Source: Methanobrevibacter cuticularis | GTDB lineage: Archaea > Methanobacteriota > Methanobacteria > Methanobacteriales > Methanobacteriaceae | Assembly (NCBI RefSeq): GCF_001639285.1 | Contig: NZ_LWMW01000085.1 | Location: forward strand, 1-50,272 | Length of the DNA: 50,272 bases | Direction of reading: 5' to 3' | Part shown: positions 18,144 through 26,754 of the stretch, in pieces | Layout: every line of letters begins with the position of its first letter | Position numbering within the stretch: the first letter of the stretch is position 1 | Notes under the pieces: model-generated | Told to the model about the DNA's origin: nothing | Databases searched by the model: none | Seen by the model: the letters and a program-made list of their open reading frames with translations, nothing else | Position numbers and translations under genes: made by a program

Positions 18144-18743
18144 ATGGCAATTCTAAGTGATAAAGATATAAAAAAGTATTTAGATGATAGAAAAATTGTT
18201 ATTGAACCTTTAGAAGATTATGAAAAACAAATTCAACCATCTTCAGTGGATTTAAGAATTGGGAGTGAATTTAAAGGTTTTAAAATAATAAGAAAACCCT
18301 GTATTGACCCTAGAGATACCTCAGACATTGCATCTTATATGGAATCCATGTTCATTGAGGAAGGAGAGGCTTTTATAATACATCCTAATGAATTCGCACT
18401 AGCAACTACATATGAAACTGTTAAAATTCCTGATAATTTAGTAGCTAGAGTAGAGGGCAGATCTTCCATGGGGAGACTTGGAATTACCATGCATGTTACC
18501 GCAGGATATATAGATCCTGGTTTTCATGGAAAAATTACTTTAGAGATATCTAATATTGGAAAAATGCCAGTAGCTTTATATCCCGGGCAAAGAGTATGTC
18601 AAATTGTTTTTGAAACTATGACTTCCCCATCAGAAAGACCTTATGGTCATCCTGAAAGAGATAGTAAATATATGGGTCAAAAAAGACCAGAAAGCAGCCG
18701 TATAAAACTAGACTATGAATTGAGAAAAATGGATGTGAAATAG
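18144..18743 (+). CDS. dcd: dCTP deaminase
   Basis: A 199-residue trimeric dUTPase-fold enzyme. Motifs: QPSSVDLRIGSEF near residue 34, RVEGRSSMGRLGITMHVTAGYIDPGFHGKITLEISN (substrate loop and catalytic glutamate) and PGQRVCQIVFE. It converts dCTP to dUTP for thymidylate synthesis; some archaeal members also hydrolyse dUTP directly, which cannot be decided here. GGAG at 18132 fits ATG 18144 better than the TTG three bases upstream. It sits upstream of glyS on the same strand. Confidence 0.92.
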   Translation: MAILSDKDIKKYLDDRKIVIEPLEDYEKQIQPSSVDLRIGSEFKGFKIIRKPCIDPRDTSDIASYMESMFIEEGEAFIIHPNEFALATTYETVKIPDNLVARVEGRSSMGRLGITMHVTAGYIDPGFHGKITLEISNIGKMPVALYPGQRVCQIVFETMTSPSERPYGHPERDSKYMGQKRPESSRIKLDYELRKMDVK

Positions 18744-18947
18744 CCATTTTCTAAAATTTAATCAATAAATGAAAATCACCTATATTAAATTTCTTAAATA
18801 TACTTAATTTTATTGAAAAATCAGTTTTCTTAAATATATTTAATTTCATTGAAAACAAAAAAATCAGTTTCATTATTACCAATTAAAAATTACATCAATA
18901 CCTATTGAAAATATCAAAGAATCACTTTATTATTTTGGAGATAATAC

Positions 18948-20669
18948 ATGAATCATGAGAAGATGATAAATATCAGTACAAAAAGAGGTTTTTTATGGCC
19001 TTCTTTTGAAATATATTCTGGAGTATCTGGATTTACTGACTATGGTCCCCTTGGAGCTATTTTAAAGAATAATATAATGCAAAAATGGAGAAAGCATTAT
19101 ATAGCCGGAGAAGGATTTTTTGAGATAGAAAGCCCTACTGTCACACCTGAAGAAGTCTTAAAAGCATCTGGACACTTTGATAATTTTACTGATCCTATGA
19201 CCCAATGTGCAGGATGTGGAGATGTTTTTAGAGCGGATCATATTATTGAAGAAACCATCAATCAAGAAGTTGAAGGCTTAACCAATTTAGAACTTGATTT
19301 AATAATTAAAGATCATGGAGTAAAATGTCCTAATTGCGGAGATAAGCTAAGTGAAATATGGAATTATAATCTGATGTTTAAAACTACAATAGGGCCAGCA
19401 GGGAATAAACTAGGATTTATGCGACCAGAAACTGCTCAAGGGATATTTATAACATTTAAGAGACTTTCAAGATTCTTTAAAAATAAGTTACCATTTGGAG
19501 TTGTTCAACTTGGAAAAGCTTATCGTAATGAAATTTCCCCAAGACAGGGAGTTATCAGACTTAGAGAATTCACACAAGCTGAAGCAGAAATATTTGTTAA
19601 TCCTAAAAATAAAACTCATCCTAATTTTCCAAAAATAGCTGATGAAAAACTCGTTCTAAATTCTGCCCATACACAAATAGAAAATAAGAATCCCATAACC
19701 ATAACAGCACAAGAAGCATTAGATCATGGCATTGTAGCCAATGAAATATTAATATATCAAATATATTTAGCTAAAAATTTTTTAAAAGAATTAGGGATTC
19801 CTGATGATGTTTTAAGATTTAGACAACATTTACCTAATGAAATGGCGCACTATGCAATTGACTGCTGGGATGTTGAAGTTAAAACTGACAGATATGGGTG
19901 GGTGGAAATCATAGGAATAGCTGATAGAGGAGATTATGATCTTCTAGCTCATTCAAAGCATAGCAATGAAGATTTAAATATTTTCATCCCTTATTCTGAG
20001 CCTAAATTAATAGCTAAAACCAGATTAAAACTAAATATGGCGAAATTTGGACCTTCATTTAAAGGAGATTCTCCTAAAGTTAAAAATTTCTTAGAAAAGT
20101 TAGACATTAGTGAAATCAATGAAATTAAAAGTGCAATTAAAAAAGAAGGCAAATACATAATTGAAATCGAATCAAAAACTTTTGAAATAAACTCTAAGCA
20201 TGTTAATTTTGAAGATATTGAAGAAGAAGTTAAAGGAGAAAAGATAGTCCCTCATGTAATCGAACCCTCTTTTGGTATAGATCGTATATTGTATTCTGTG
20301 CTTTTACATTCTTTTCATGTATCAAAAAATGAGGATGATAAAGATTATTTCAAATTAGCTAATTCAATAGCTCCTATCCAAATCGGCGTATTTCCTCTGG
20401 TAAATAAAGAAAAATTAAGGGAAAAAGCTATTGATATTACAGAATCTTTACGTCAAAATGGATTTCTGGTAGAATATGATACTTCTGGGACCATTGGTAA
20501 AAGATACGCTAGATCAGATGAAATAGGAGTTCCAATAGCTATTACCGTTGATTTTGATACTCTTGAAGATAATACTGTGACTATAAGGGATAGGGATACT
20601 GAAAAACAAAGAAGAGTGAAAATAGACAATTTAAAAGAAGAAATAATTTCTTATTTTAATGACAATTAG
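18948..20669 (+). CDS. glyS: Glycyl-tRNA synthetase, archaeal/eukaryotic alpha2 type
   Basis: A 573-residue class II synthetase. Visible: the N-terminal RGFLWPSFEIYSGVSGFTDYGPLG block, a zinc-binding insertion (CAGCGD and CPNCGDKL), motif 2 with AYRNEISPRQGVIRLREFTQAEAE, the glycine-site RPETAQGIF, motif 3 EPSFGIDRILYSVL, and a C-terminal anticodon-binding domain from about residue 480 (IQIGVFPLVNKEKL). Length is normal for archaea. A TTGGAG site at 18935-18940 gives the start. No T-box or other leader structure was seen. Confidence 0.95.
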   Translation: MNHEKMINISTKRGFLWPSFEIYSGVSGFTDYGPLGAILKNNIMQKWRKHYIAGEGFFEIESPTVTPEEVLKASGHFDNFTDPMTQCAGCGDVFRADHIIEETINQEVEGLTNLELDLIIKDHGVKCPNCGDKLSEIWNYNLMFKTTIGPAGNKLGFMRPETAQGIFITFKRLSRFFKNKLPFGVVQLGKAYRNEISPRQGVIRLREFTQAEAEIFVNPKNKTHPNFPKIADEKLVLNSAHTQIENKNPITITAQEALDHGIVANEILIYQIYLAKNFLKELGIPDDVLRFRQHLPNEMAHYAIDCWDVEVKTDRYGWVEIIGIADRGDYDLLAHSKHSNEDLNIFIPYSEPKLIAKTRLKLNMAKFGPSFKGDSPKVKNFLEKLDISEINEIKSAIKKEGKYIIEIESKTFEINSKHVNFEDIEEEVKGEKIVPHVIEPSFGIDRILYSVLLHSFHVSKNEDDKDYFKLANSIAPIQIGVFPLVNKEKLREKAIDITESLRQNGFLVEYDTSGTIGKRYARSDEIGVPIAITVDFDTLEDNTVTIRDRDTEKQRRVKIDNLKEEIISYFNDN

Positions 20670-20725
20670 CTTTTTAAAATCAAAAAACTAATTATAAATG
20701 ATTAAAATTTTTTTCTTCAGTTAAA

Positions 20726-20791
20726 AAAGCATTTTTGCTTTTAAAGTTGTGACAATACAAAGCATTTTTGCTTTTAAAGTTGTGACAATAC
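20726..20791. repeat. Two 33-bp direct repeats with a small hairpin, downstream of glyS
   Basis: aaagcatttttgcttttaaagttgtgacaatac occurs twice head to tail (20726-20758, 20759-20791) and a third partial copy follows. Each unit holds an AAAGC/GCTTT stem with a T-rich loop and T run, so it resembles a duplicated terminator after glyS. Confidence 0.8.
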
Positions 20792-20814
20792 AAAGCATTT
20801 TTTATTCATTTAAA

Positions 20815-20938
20815 GAACTCATTTTTTCAAGTTAGGAAAACTAAGTTTTCCTTTTTATTTTAAAAAACTTGTTTTTCAAAATAGAAAATCTTTGATTTTT
20901 TATTTTAATTTTTATTATTTTAAATAAAAAATGAGTTC
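20815..20938. terminator. Nested inverted repeats between convergent genes, probable bidirectional terminator
   Basis: gaactcatttttt (20815-20827) pairs perfectly with aaaaaatgagttc (20926-20938). Inside are smaller hairpins: ggaaaactaagttttcc, aaaaacttgttttt and gaaaatctttgattttt. T runs lie on both strands. The location between the 3' ends of glyS and the regulator gene at 20972 fits termination of both transcripts. Confidence 0.6.
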
Positions 20939-20971
20939 CTTATTTTAATATAAATAAATTATCAATAGAGT

Positions 20972-21847
20972 TTAAAACTGTTTACTAATATCAACTAGGT
21001 GTCCCTGTTCTTTATAATATTCAAATAGTTCTGATCCCCAAAGTATTCCTTCCTTGCTTTCATCTACCAATATTGAAGAATCATCATAATAATCATCTTC
21101 AAAGAATAAACTAAGAGCTAAAAAGTTATCACAACAACTTAAAAAGATTTCTACTTCATCCTCTATCAACCATATTTTAATTGTATTGTCCTTGCTACAA
21201 TTTATTAATAATTCTCCATATTCATTTGATTTTATAGAATTTAAAATAGATTTTGTTGTTACTATCTCTAAGATACTCTTTTTTCTATTCAAATTCTTCA
21301 AAATTCCATCTAGATGTGTTTTTGAGAAAATAGGCAATAATATTTTTAAAACTGTTGATTTTGAAATCATTTCAAGATATTTAATTAGGGGTTTGGTTAA
21401 ATCAGTATCATCAGAAAATATACATTTAGATTTTTTCAATGCATGTGTGTTCTTTAAAAAATCAGTGGGAATATCACCTATTTTATGATTTCTCCAAAAT
21501 TTGAAATTAGTATTTATAGAATATAGATTTTCAATTAGTTTCACCATGTTCAAAGCCAATAAAAAACCATTTGAAGATAAACAATAATGTTTGTCCTCTT
21601 TTTTTACTAATTTTAATGTTTCAAGCTCTCTTAATCCATGTAATATTGTAGCTGAAGGTTTCCCAAGTTCTTTTCTAAGTTCTCCTAATCTTTTTTTAGA
21701 GTCATGTAAAGTTAGTAATAACTTTGTTCTCATTGCTGAAGCCAAAATATGTCTTATATCTTCAACTGATTTCAGTAAATCAAATTCAACGGCATAGTTA
21801 TTATTATCAACTTTATGTATTTTAATGTTATCTTTTTTCACATTCAT
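20972..21847 (-). CDS. Winged-helix transcriptional regulator, FilR1 (DUF1724) type
   Basis: 291 residues. The N-terminal winged helix (residues ~30-100: LASAMRTKLLLTLHDSKKRLGELRKELGKPSATILHGLRELETLKLVKK) is followed by the methanogen-specific FilR1/DUF1724 domain, whose C-terminal signature here is FLALSLFFEDDYYDDSSILVDESKEGILWGSELFEYY. Proteins of this type are common in methanogens; one has been linked to filament formation and methanogenesis control in a Methanothrix species. A tgaggga ribosome site precedes ATG 21847. A paralogue lies immediately upstream on the same strand. Target genes and ligand are unknown. Confidence 0.8.
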   Translation of the reverse strand: MNVKKDNIKIHKVDNNNYAVEFDLLKSVEDIRHILASAMRTKLLLTLHDSKKRLGELRKELGKPSATILHGLRELETLKLVKKEDKHYCLSSNGFLLALNMVKLIENLYSINTNFKFWRNHKIGDIPTDFLKNTHALKKSKCIFSDDTDLTKPLIKYLEMISKSTVLKILLPIFSKTHLDGILKNLNRKKSILEIVTTKSILNSIKSNEYGELLINCSKDNTIKIWLIEDEVEIFLSCCDNFLALSLFFEDDYYDDSSILVDESKEGILWGSELFEYYKEQGHLVDISKQF

Positions 21848-21973
21848 TGTATCCCTCAGAAATCGTTTAAGAAATAGTATCGTATTAAACTATTAAAAAA
21901 TACAGTTTATTCAATTATATTTCAATTATATCTCTTAAAATATCTTTTTTTGTATTTTTAAACATTTTTACAT

Positions 21974-22798
21974 TCAGAAATGAAGTTTTCTTCCTGATAT
22001 ATAATGTTCTTCAAAAATCTTATTTCCCCATTTAATTGCTTCTTCAGTATTAGAAACTATTAATCTATTTTGATCATAACTATTATCCTTTTTAAATAAC
22101 CCTAAAGCAAGAAAATCATCGGATAAAGATAAAGAGATTTTTATATTATTTTTCAAGGATCTTATTTTGAAAGTTTCTTTTATCAATCCATTTCTTATTA
22201 TATCTTGATCCATAGACTCAATAAAATTTGCAGTAATACCTTGTACAAAAAGTAATTTTATATTTACTCCATTTTCAAGTAACTTTTCGAATATATTAGG
22301 GTAATCTGGGTGCAAAAATGGAAAAATAGCTTTAACATTAGATGATGAATTCATTAAAAGATTTTTAAATGTGTTATGAGGCATGTAAATATCAGTGGGA
22401 TTTGATTCAATTAAATAAGATCCTTTTAAAGATTGTATATTCATCAAAGCATTTTTTGGAAGTTCCTGAACTTCATGATCTGTCCAAAAATTACTGAATT
22501 CATTTATAATATCCAATGAATTATTAAAGTCAAATAAATTCAGTAATTCCATTTTTGCGTGATTATTCATATAATATCGTTTGGATTTCTGTGTTAAATA
22601 GCCATTATCTTCTAATTTATGAATATTACTTGCTATTGAACTATAACTTAAATTTGTCTTGATATGCATCTCTTTCATTGACATTGGTTTTTCTAATAAA
22701 CAATTTAAAAGTTTTAACCTAATTTCAGAACTAGTTAAAAATTTAATATTCTTCTTTATTCGTTCATAATCTTTAAAACAATTATTATTCTCAATCAT
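21974..22798 (-). CDS. Winged-helix regulator, paralogue of the downstream FilR1-type gene
   Basis: 274 residues with the same layout as the protein encoded at 20972: a winged helix (LTSSEIRLKLLNCLLEKPMSMKEMHIKTNLSYSSIASNIHKLEDNGYL, residues ~35-85) and a C-terminal FilR1/DUF1724 domain ending in FLALGLFKKDNSYDQNRLIVSNTEEAIKWGNKIFEEHY. The two are clearly homologous but distant, so this is an old duplication kept side by side with a 126-bp gap. A gatgtgat stretch upstream of ATG 22798 may be the ribosome site. They may bind as partners or cross-regulate. Confidence 0.78.
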   Translation of the reverse strand: MIENNNCFKDYERIKKNIKFLTSSEIRLKLLNCLLEKPMSMKEMHIKTNLSYSSIASNIHKLEDNGYLTQKSKRYYMNNHAKMELLNLFDFNNSLDIINEFSNFWTDHEVQELPKNALMNIQSLKGSYLIESNPTDIYMPHNTFKNLLMNSSSNVKAIFPFLHPDYPNIFEKLLENGVNIKLLFVQGITANFIESMDQDIIRNGLIKETFKIRSLKNNIKISLSLSDDFLALGLFKKDNSYDQNRLIVSNTEEAIKWGNKIFEEHYISGRKLHF

Positions 22799-23345
22799 AA
22801 AATCACATCTTGATTAATTCTTATTCAATATTTTTCATTCTCGAATGAAGCTTACCTATTAATAATATTATATCAATAGGAATAAAAGTATTATAGTTAT
22901 CTTATAATATTAAAAATAAGTAATACTTAAATATTAATTTTATAGAAAATACTATATAAACGTTTCCATAAAAAATAAATAAAAAATATTAAATATGATA
23001 AAGTTTTCTATAAGTATTAATTTTATAAAATACAATATAATTAATAATATAAAGAGGATAACAATTATTTATTTAATATAACTAATATTAACAAAAATAA
23101 AGAAAAATAAAAATGTTTAATATGATTAAAATAAATATAAAAGAATATGGATCCATTAAAACCAAAAAAAATTACTAATAATCCATAAACACCATCCATT
23201 ATCTTTAATATACTTATCATTAATACTCAGCTTTTTTATTAGCAATTATTTAAAAAAACTAACTTTAAGAAATCTAATGAAATGTATAAAATAGAAAATA
23301 TGAAAGTGTTACTCTATTAGAAAAAATAATAGATTCATAAATTCC
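22799..23345. other. AT-rich intergenic region, no gene seen
   Basis: 547 bp upstream of the regulator pair. Several TATA-like stretches (e.g. actatataaacg near 22950) are present but no convincing ORF, repeat or RNA gene. Confidence 0.55.
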
Positions 23346-23570
23346 CTAAACTCGATTTATTAATAATCCCCATCGATTGCTCTTTTTTTTATTAAGTATT
23401 TTAAATTTTTGAGCATATTTTTTCCTGTTTCTTTTATTTTTTATTATTTCTCTTATTTTATAATCAATTTCTTCTTTTTCATTTTTATTTGTGGGGATTG
23501 GAATCTTCACTTCTTTTAATTTATCTCCTAATGTTGATAAATTTGATTGAGTGAATGAAAAAGCATGCAT
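23346..23570 (-). pseudogene. Fragment resembling the C-terminus of a restriction/modification specificity protein
   Basis: 74 residues. FTQSNLSTLGDKLKEVKIPIPTNKNEKEEI has the look of the end of a target-recognition domain in type I HsdS or fused N6-adenine methyltransferases, where a strand ending in I-P-I-P is followed by a long charged helix (here IREIIKNKRNRKKYAQKF). No methyltransferase or partner domain remains upstream. It is probably a relic next to other mobile debris. The call rests on a short motif only. Confidence 0.4.
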
Positions 23571-23691
23571 TTGTTAAGAAACTAATTATGAAAATTTAAA
23601 TAATAATGAAAATTATTTTTTATAGAAAAAAATGTAAAATTGTATAAATGGAGTATTGACCCTTTTATATACTGATGTTTTTGTGATAATT

Positions 23692-24003
23692 TTATGTTAA
23701 TAATTCTTTTAGTGTCCATATGTGGTCTGTTAAATCTGTTAAGATCATTGGAGTTATTTTTTCGTATTTTTTCCATATATTATATTTTATTTTTTGTAGA
23801 TTTTCTTTTTTAAGTCCATGGTGGGTTCTTATGAGGTTATGTTCTGCCATTTGTAAATTTAAATGGTTTTGTAGCTATTCGTCTTTTTTGGAGTATGCGA
23901 TTGTTTTTCTTGCAAGTCATTTGTTTTCTTGTCTAAGGTTTAAATTTTCTCTTTCTATATATGAAGTGGAAATTTGAGAGTTATCAATATTTTTAGGGTT
24001 TCC
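23692..24003 (-). pseudogene. IS1-like transposase relic (C-terminal part)
   Basis: Reading the minus strand from about 24000 gives NPKNIDNSQISTSYIERENLNLRQENK, stop, LARKTIAYSKKDE, stop, then LQNHLNLQMAEHNLIRTHHGLKKEN and finally LTDHIWTLKELLT followed by a stop at 23692. The order of the blocks (SYIER-N-LxLRQ, R-K-T-x-A-x-SK, H-x-L) is that of the C-terminal catalytic part of IS1-family transposases. Two in-frame stops and a frame change upstream (VRSKKSAMETLK in another frame) show it is dead. The 5' part is cut off by the inverted-repeat element at 24033. Confidence 0.65.
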
Positions 24004-24032
24004 ATAGCTGATTTTTTACTTCTGACTCCACA

Positions 24033-24140
24033 AGAGTGTAAAAAAGTATGGAGTTTTTTGGAAAAAATCACTTTTCATTTATAAACATTTATAATTAAAA
24101 CTGAAAATTTTAGAAAAAACTCCACAAAAATTACACTCTC
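24033..24140. mobile_element. Short inverted-repeat element, about 108 bp
   Basis: Left arm agagtgtaaaaaagtatgga plus gttttt (24033-24058) pairs with the right arm at 24114-24139, whose reverse complement begins agagtgtaatttttgtggag. The ~55 bp between them have no coding content. The outermost bases (gagagtgt when read from the right end) are the same as in the 290-bp element at 29305. The right end touches the stop codon of the 59-residue ORF. Confidence 0.6.
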
Positions 24141-24319
24141 TATTCTTTGTATGAACCAATTACATAATCTAGTACATATATTTCCAGTATTATTTTATCA
24201 TTAGACAATCCTTCAAGAAAATCCTCAATTTTAGACGTATAATCTGCACTATCCTCATAGAACCTATCACCATCTACAGTTAATTCTACAGTTTCTATTT
24301 CTTCTCTTGTAATATACAT
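24140..24319 (-). CDS. Small acidic hypothetical protein, 59 residues
   Basis: An uninterrupted ORF from ATG 24319 to TAG at 24140-24142. Composition is normal for a folded protein and acidic: MYITREEIETVELTVDG at the start, then ADYTSKIEDFLEGLSND and a hydrophobic strand IILEIYVLDYVI. Codon use is not low-complexity, unlike the surrounding spacers. It is divergent from the TatD-like gene with 26 bp between start codons; AT-rich TATA-like sequence in the gap and no Shine-Dalgarno site suggest leaderless transcripts both ways. The last base of its stop codon is the end of an inverted-repeat element, so the original C-terminus may have been longer. Function unknown. Confidence 0.5.
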   Translation of the reverse strand: MYITREEIETVELTVDGDRFYEDSADYTSKIEDFLEGLSNDKIILEIYVLDYVIGSYKE

Positions 24320-24345
24320 AAGTTTATATATGAGTCTTAATATAT

Positions 24346-25122
24346 ATGAATCATGCGATTATTATGATGATTGATACACATATACATGCAGATGCTCGAA
24401 GTAGTGAAGACTTTGATGAGATGTTCATAAGTGGGATAGATAAAGCAATAACGTGTTCATTCTACCCATACGATTTAATTAATGAAATTGTCCTTTTAAA
24501 TCATTGGGAAAGAATTTTAAACTATGATACTCAGCGTGCAAAAAAATATGGCCTTGAATTAAAAGTAGCTTTAGGAATCCATCCGAGTAACATAATAAAA
24601 AATTATGAAGGTATTCTAAACAATTTATATGAATATATTAGTGAAGATAAGATAGTAGCAATTGGAGAAATCGGTCTTGATTCCCTTACAAGTGAAGAAA
24701 TCGCTATATTCAAAAAACAATTAGTAATAGCTGATGAAACAAAGACAAAAGTTATCATTCATACTCCAAGAAACAATAAATTAAATGTACTAAAAAAAAT
24801 TAAATCTATTGTTTTAGAAACAATGAACCCTAAATTAGCTGTTATTGATCATATCAATTCTGCGGTCATAGGAGAAATTATAGATGACAATTTTACAATG
24901 GGTTTAACAGTACAACCTGAAAAAATGGAAGTTGATGAAGCAATCAGTATTTTAGAAATGTATGGCTTCGAGAATTTCCTTTTGAATAGTGATATTAGTA
25001 ACATGCCATCAGACCCCTTATCTGTACCAAAAACTATTAGAACATTGGAAAAACAAGGCATTAAAAGGGAAAAAATAGCTAAAATATCTTTTAAAAATGC
25101 CGAAAAATTTTTTAAAATATGA
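24346..25122 (+). CDS. TatD-like metal-dependent hydrolase
   Basis: 258-residue TIM-barrel hydrolase of the archaeal TatD-like group. Metal ligands are in place: HIH in MIDTHIHAD, the glutamate in AIGEIGLDS, histidines in VIIHTPRNN and AVIDHIN, and the aspartate in LNSDIS. TatD proteins are often DNases, but archaeal paralogues are not well characterised. Three in-frame starts exist (24346, 24364, 24367); the last would give MIDTHIHAD, the usual N-terminus. Without a ribosome site I keep the first, with TATA-like tttatata at about 24322. It is convergent with the radical SAM gene at 25186. Confidence 0.8.
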   Translation: MNHAIIMMIDTHIHADARSSEDFDEMFISGIDKAITCSFYPYDLINEIVLLNHWERILNYDTQRAKKYGLELKVALGIHPSNIIKNYEGILNNLYEYISEDKIVAIGEIGLDSLTSEEIAIFKKQLVIADETKTKVIIHTPRNNKLNVLKKIKSIVLETMNPKLAVIDHINSAVIGEIIDDNFTMGLTVQPEKMEVDEAISILEMYGFENFLLNSDISNMPSDPLSVPKTIRTLEKQGIKREKIAKISFKNAEKFFKI

Positions 25123-25185
25123 AAAATAGGAAATCCTAAATAGAAACTAGAAGAATATAGTGAAAAAAGATATATTGAGAATTTA

Positions 25186-26607
25186 TTATTTCAATATATC
25201 ATACCATCCTTTTGGGGTTTTACTTTCTTTCTTAGGTACTATAAAGCTCCTGAGTATAGTTTTTATCAAAACATTGAACATGCTTCTATGTTTGAAAAGA
25301 TAGCTAGGCCTTGTATAAAATTTTAGATAAGCTTTAATTAATTTTCTTTCAACCAATTTCTTGCTTAATCCTAACAATTCATAATTAATAACCGATTTAA
25401 GAACGGTATAATCTTCCCAACCATTTTTAGAAAGTAAACCTTTTTCTTTCAATTGATAATGTATGCCAGTACCTGGAAATGGAGTTAGTATAGAATATTG
25501 ACTATAATCTGGATCCAATTCTATTGATAAGTCTATTGTTTTATCCATTTCTTCAGATGTTTCCCCAGGATATCCCAATATAAAAGAACCAACAATATCA
25601 ACACCTACTCTTTTAGCAGTTTTGAAAGCATCTTTAGCTTGTTGAACTGTAATTCCTTTCTTCATAAGATCCAATACTCTTTGTGAACCAGATTCGACAC
25701 CACAATACAATGTTTTCATCCCTGATTTTTTAAGGGTTTCTAATAGTGATTTATCAATCATATCAACTCTGGATGAAGCTATGAAATCCACATCAATATC
25801 CCTAGATTTGATTTCATCAGCTATTTGCCCAGCTCTTTTTTTATTCAACATGAAAATATCATCTAAAAAAGCAATGTCCTTGATTCCATACTTACAAGCC
25901 AACTCTTCAACTTCATCTACAACATTTTCAGGACTACGAGTTCTAAATTTTTTGCCCATGATGAGGGAGGAAGAACAGTAATCACATGAGAAAACACAAC
26001 CTCTACTTGTAATCATTCCTCCTGCCTGACTCGAAAGTTCGTAAGATTTAAAAGGTATAAGATGTCTTGCAGGAAATGGTAAACTATCAAGATCTTCTAT
26101 TAAAGGTCTTGGTTCTGTCATTATGACCTTATTATTATCTCTATAAACTATTCCTTTAACATTAGAAAATTCTTTAGTTCCATTTTTGATATACTGTTTT
26201 ACAACATCCACTAAAGTTTCTTCGCCTTCCCCCATGACAACAATGTCCAAACTTTTTTCCCTATATAGTGTTTCTTTTGGTGTGAAAGTTGTGTGAGGCC
26301 CTCCTATTATTGTTAAAATATGGGGAAAATCTTTTTTAATAGTTCTAATGTAATTTATTGATGTTTGTATTGTAGCAGTAGTAGCAGTTATTCCTATAAT
26401 CATAGGATCCATTTTTGAAATTAATCTATTAATATTTTCAAATCCCAATTGATATAAATCATCATCATGAATTTTAACTTTAATTGAATTTTTCTCAAGA
26501 GCAGCTCCAAGATACATTAAATTCAATGGTGGGACTGTTAGACCCAATCCCTCTTTTACTGCCGTATTATCTACTGGATTTATTAATAACACTTCAAGAT
26601 CATTCAT
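25186..26607 (-). CDS. B12-binding-domain radical SAM protein
   Basis: 473 residues. The N-terminal third is a cobalamin-binding-type Rossmann domain ([45 protein letters not shown]-like [24 protein letters not shown]). The radical SAM core has CVFSCDYC (Cys204, 208, 211) and continues with [13 protein letters not shown] and [19 protein letters not shown]. The usual DxHxxG of B12 binding is not obvious, as in many members that have lost it. The frame extends upstream through repeated [11 protein letters not shown] codons, but GGAGG at 26618-26622 sets ATG 26607 as the start. Such enzymes methylate or rearrange unactivated carbons; the substrate is unknown. Confidence 0.82.
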   Translation of the reverse strand: MNDLEVLLINPVDNTAVKEGLGLTVPPLNLMYLGAALEKNSIKVKIHDDDLYQLGFENINRLISKMDPMIIGITATTATIQTSINYIRTIKKDFPHILTIIGGPHTTFTPKETLYREKSLDIVVMGEGEETLVDVVKQYIKNGTKEFSNVKGIVYRDNNKVIMTEPRPLIEDLDSLPFPARHLIPFKSYELSSQAGGMITSRGCVFSCDYCSSSLIMGKKFRTRSPENVVDEVEELACKYGIKDIAFLDDIFMLNKKRAGQIADEIKSRDIDVDFIASSRVDMIDKSLLETLKKSGMKTLYCGVESGSQRVLDLMKKGITVQQAKDAFKTAKRVGVDIVGSFILGYPGETSEEMDKTIDLSIELDPDYSQYSILTPFPGTGIHYQLKEKGLLSKNGWEDYTVLKSVINYELLGLSKKLVERKLIKAYLKFYTRPSYLFKHRSMFNVLIKTILRSFIVPKKESKTPKGWYDILK

Positions 26608-26617
26608 GTTTATTATT

Positions 26618-26700
26618 CCTCCATCTATTATTCCCCTATCTATTATTCCCATATTTATTATCCGAGTATCTACTATTCTACCATCGACTAATACTAAGTT
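26618..26700. repeat. Short tandem repeat in the leader of the B12-radical SAM gene
   Basis: Variants of atctattattccc (14 bp) recur four to five times (for example 26622-26660). They translate as repeated GIID on the minus strand, which explains the misleading upstream extension of the ORF. Confidence 0.6.
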
Positions 26701-26754
26701 ATCATGGTAGTGTTTATAAAATTAATAAAATAGTGAAAAAATTTCTCATCATCC

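Noticed and set aside
23582-23776. 64-residue ORF on the minus strand
   Set aside because: It overlaps the end of the IS1-like transposase relic in another frame and shows no protein features.
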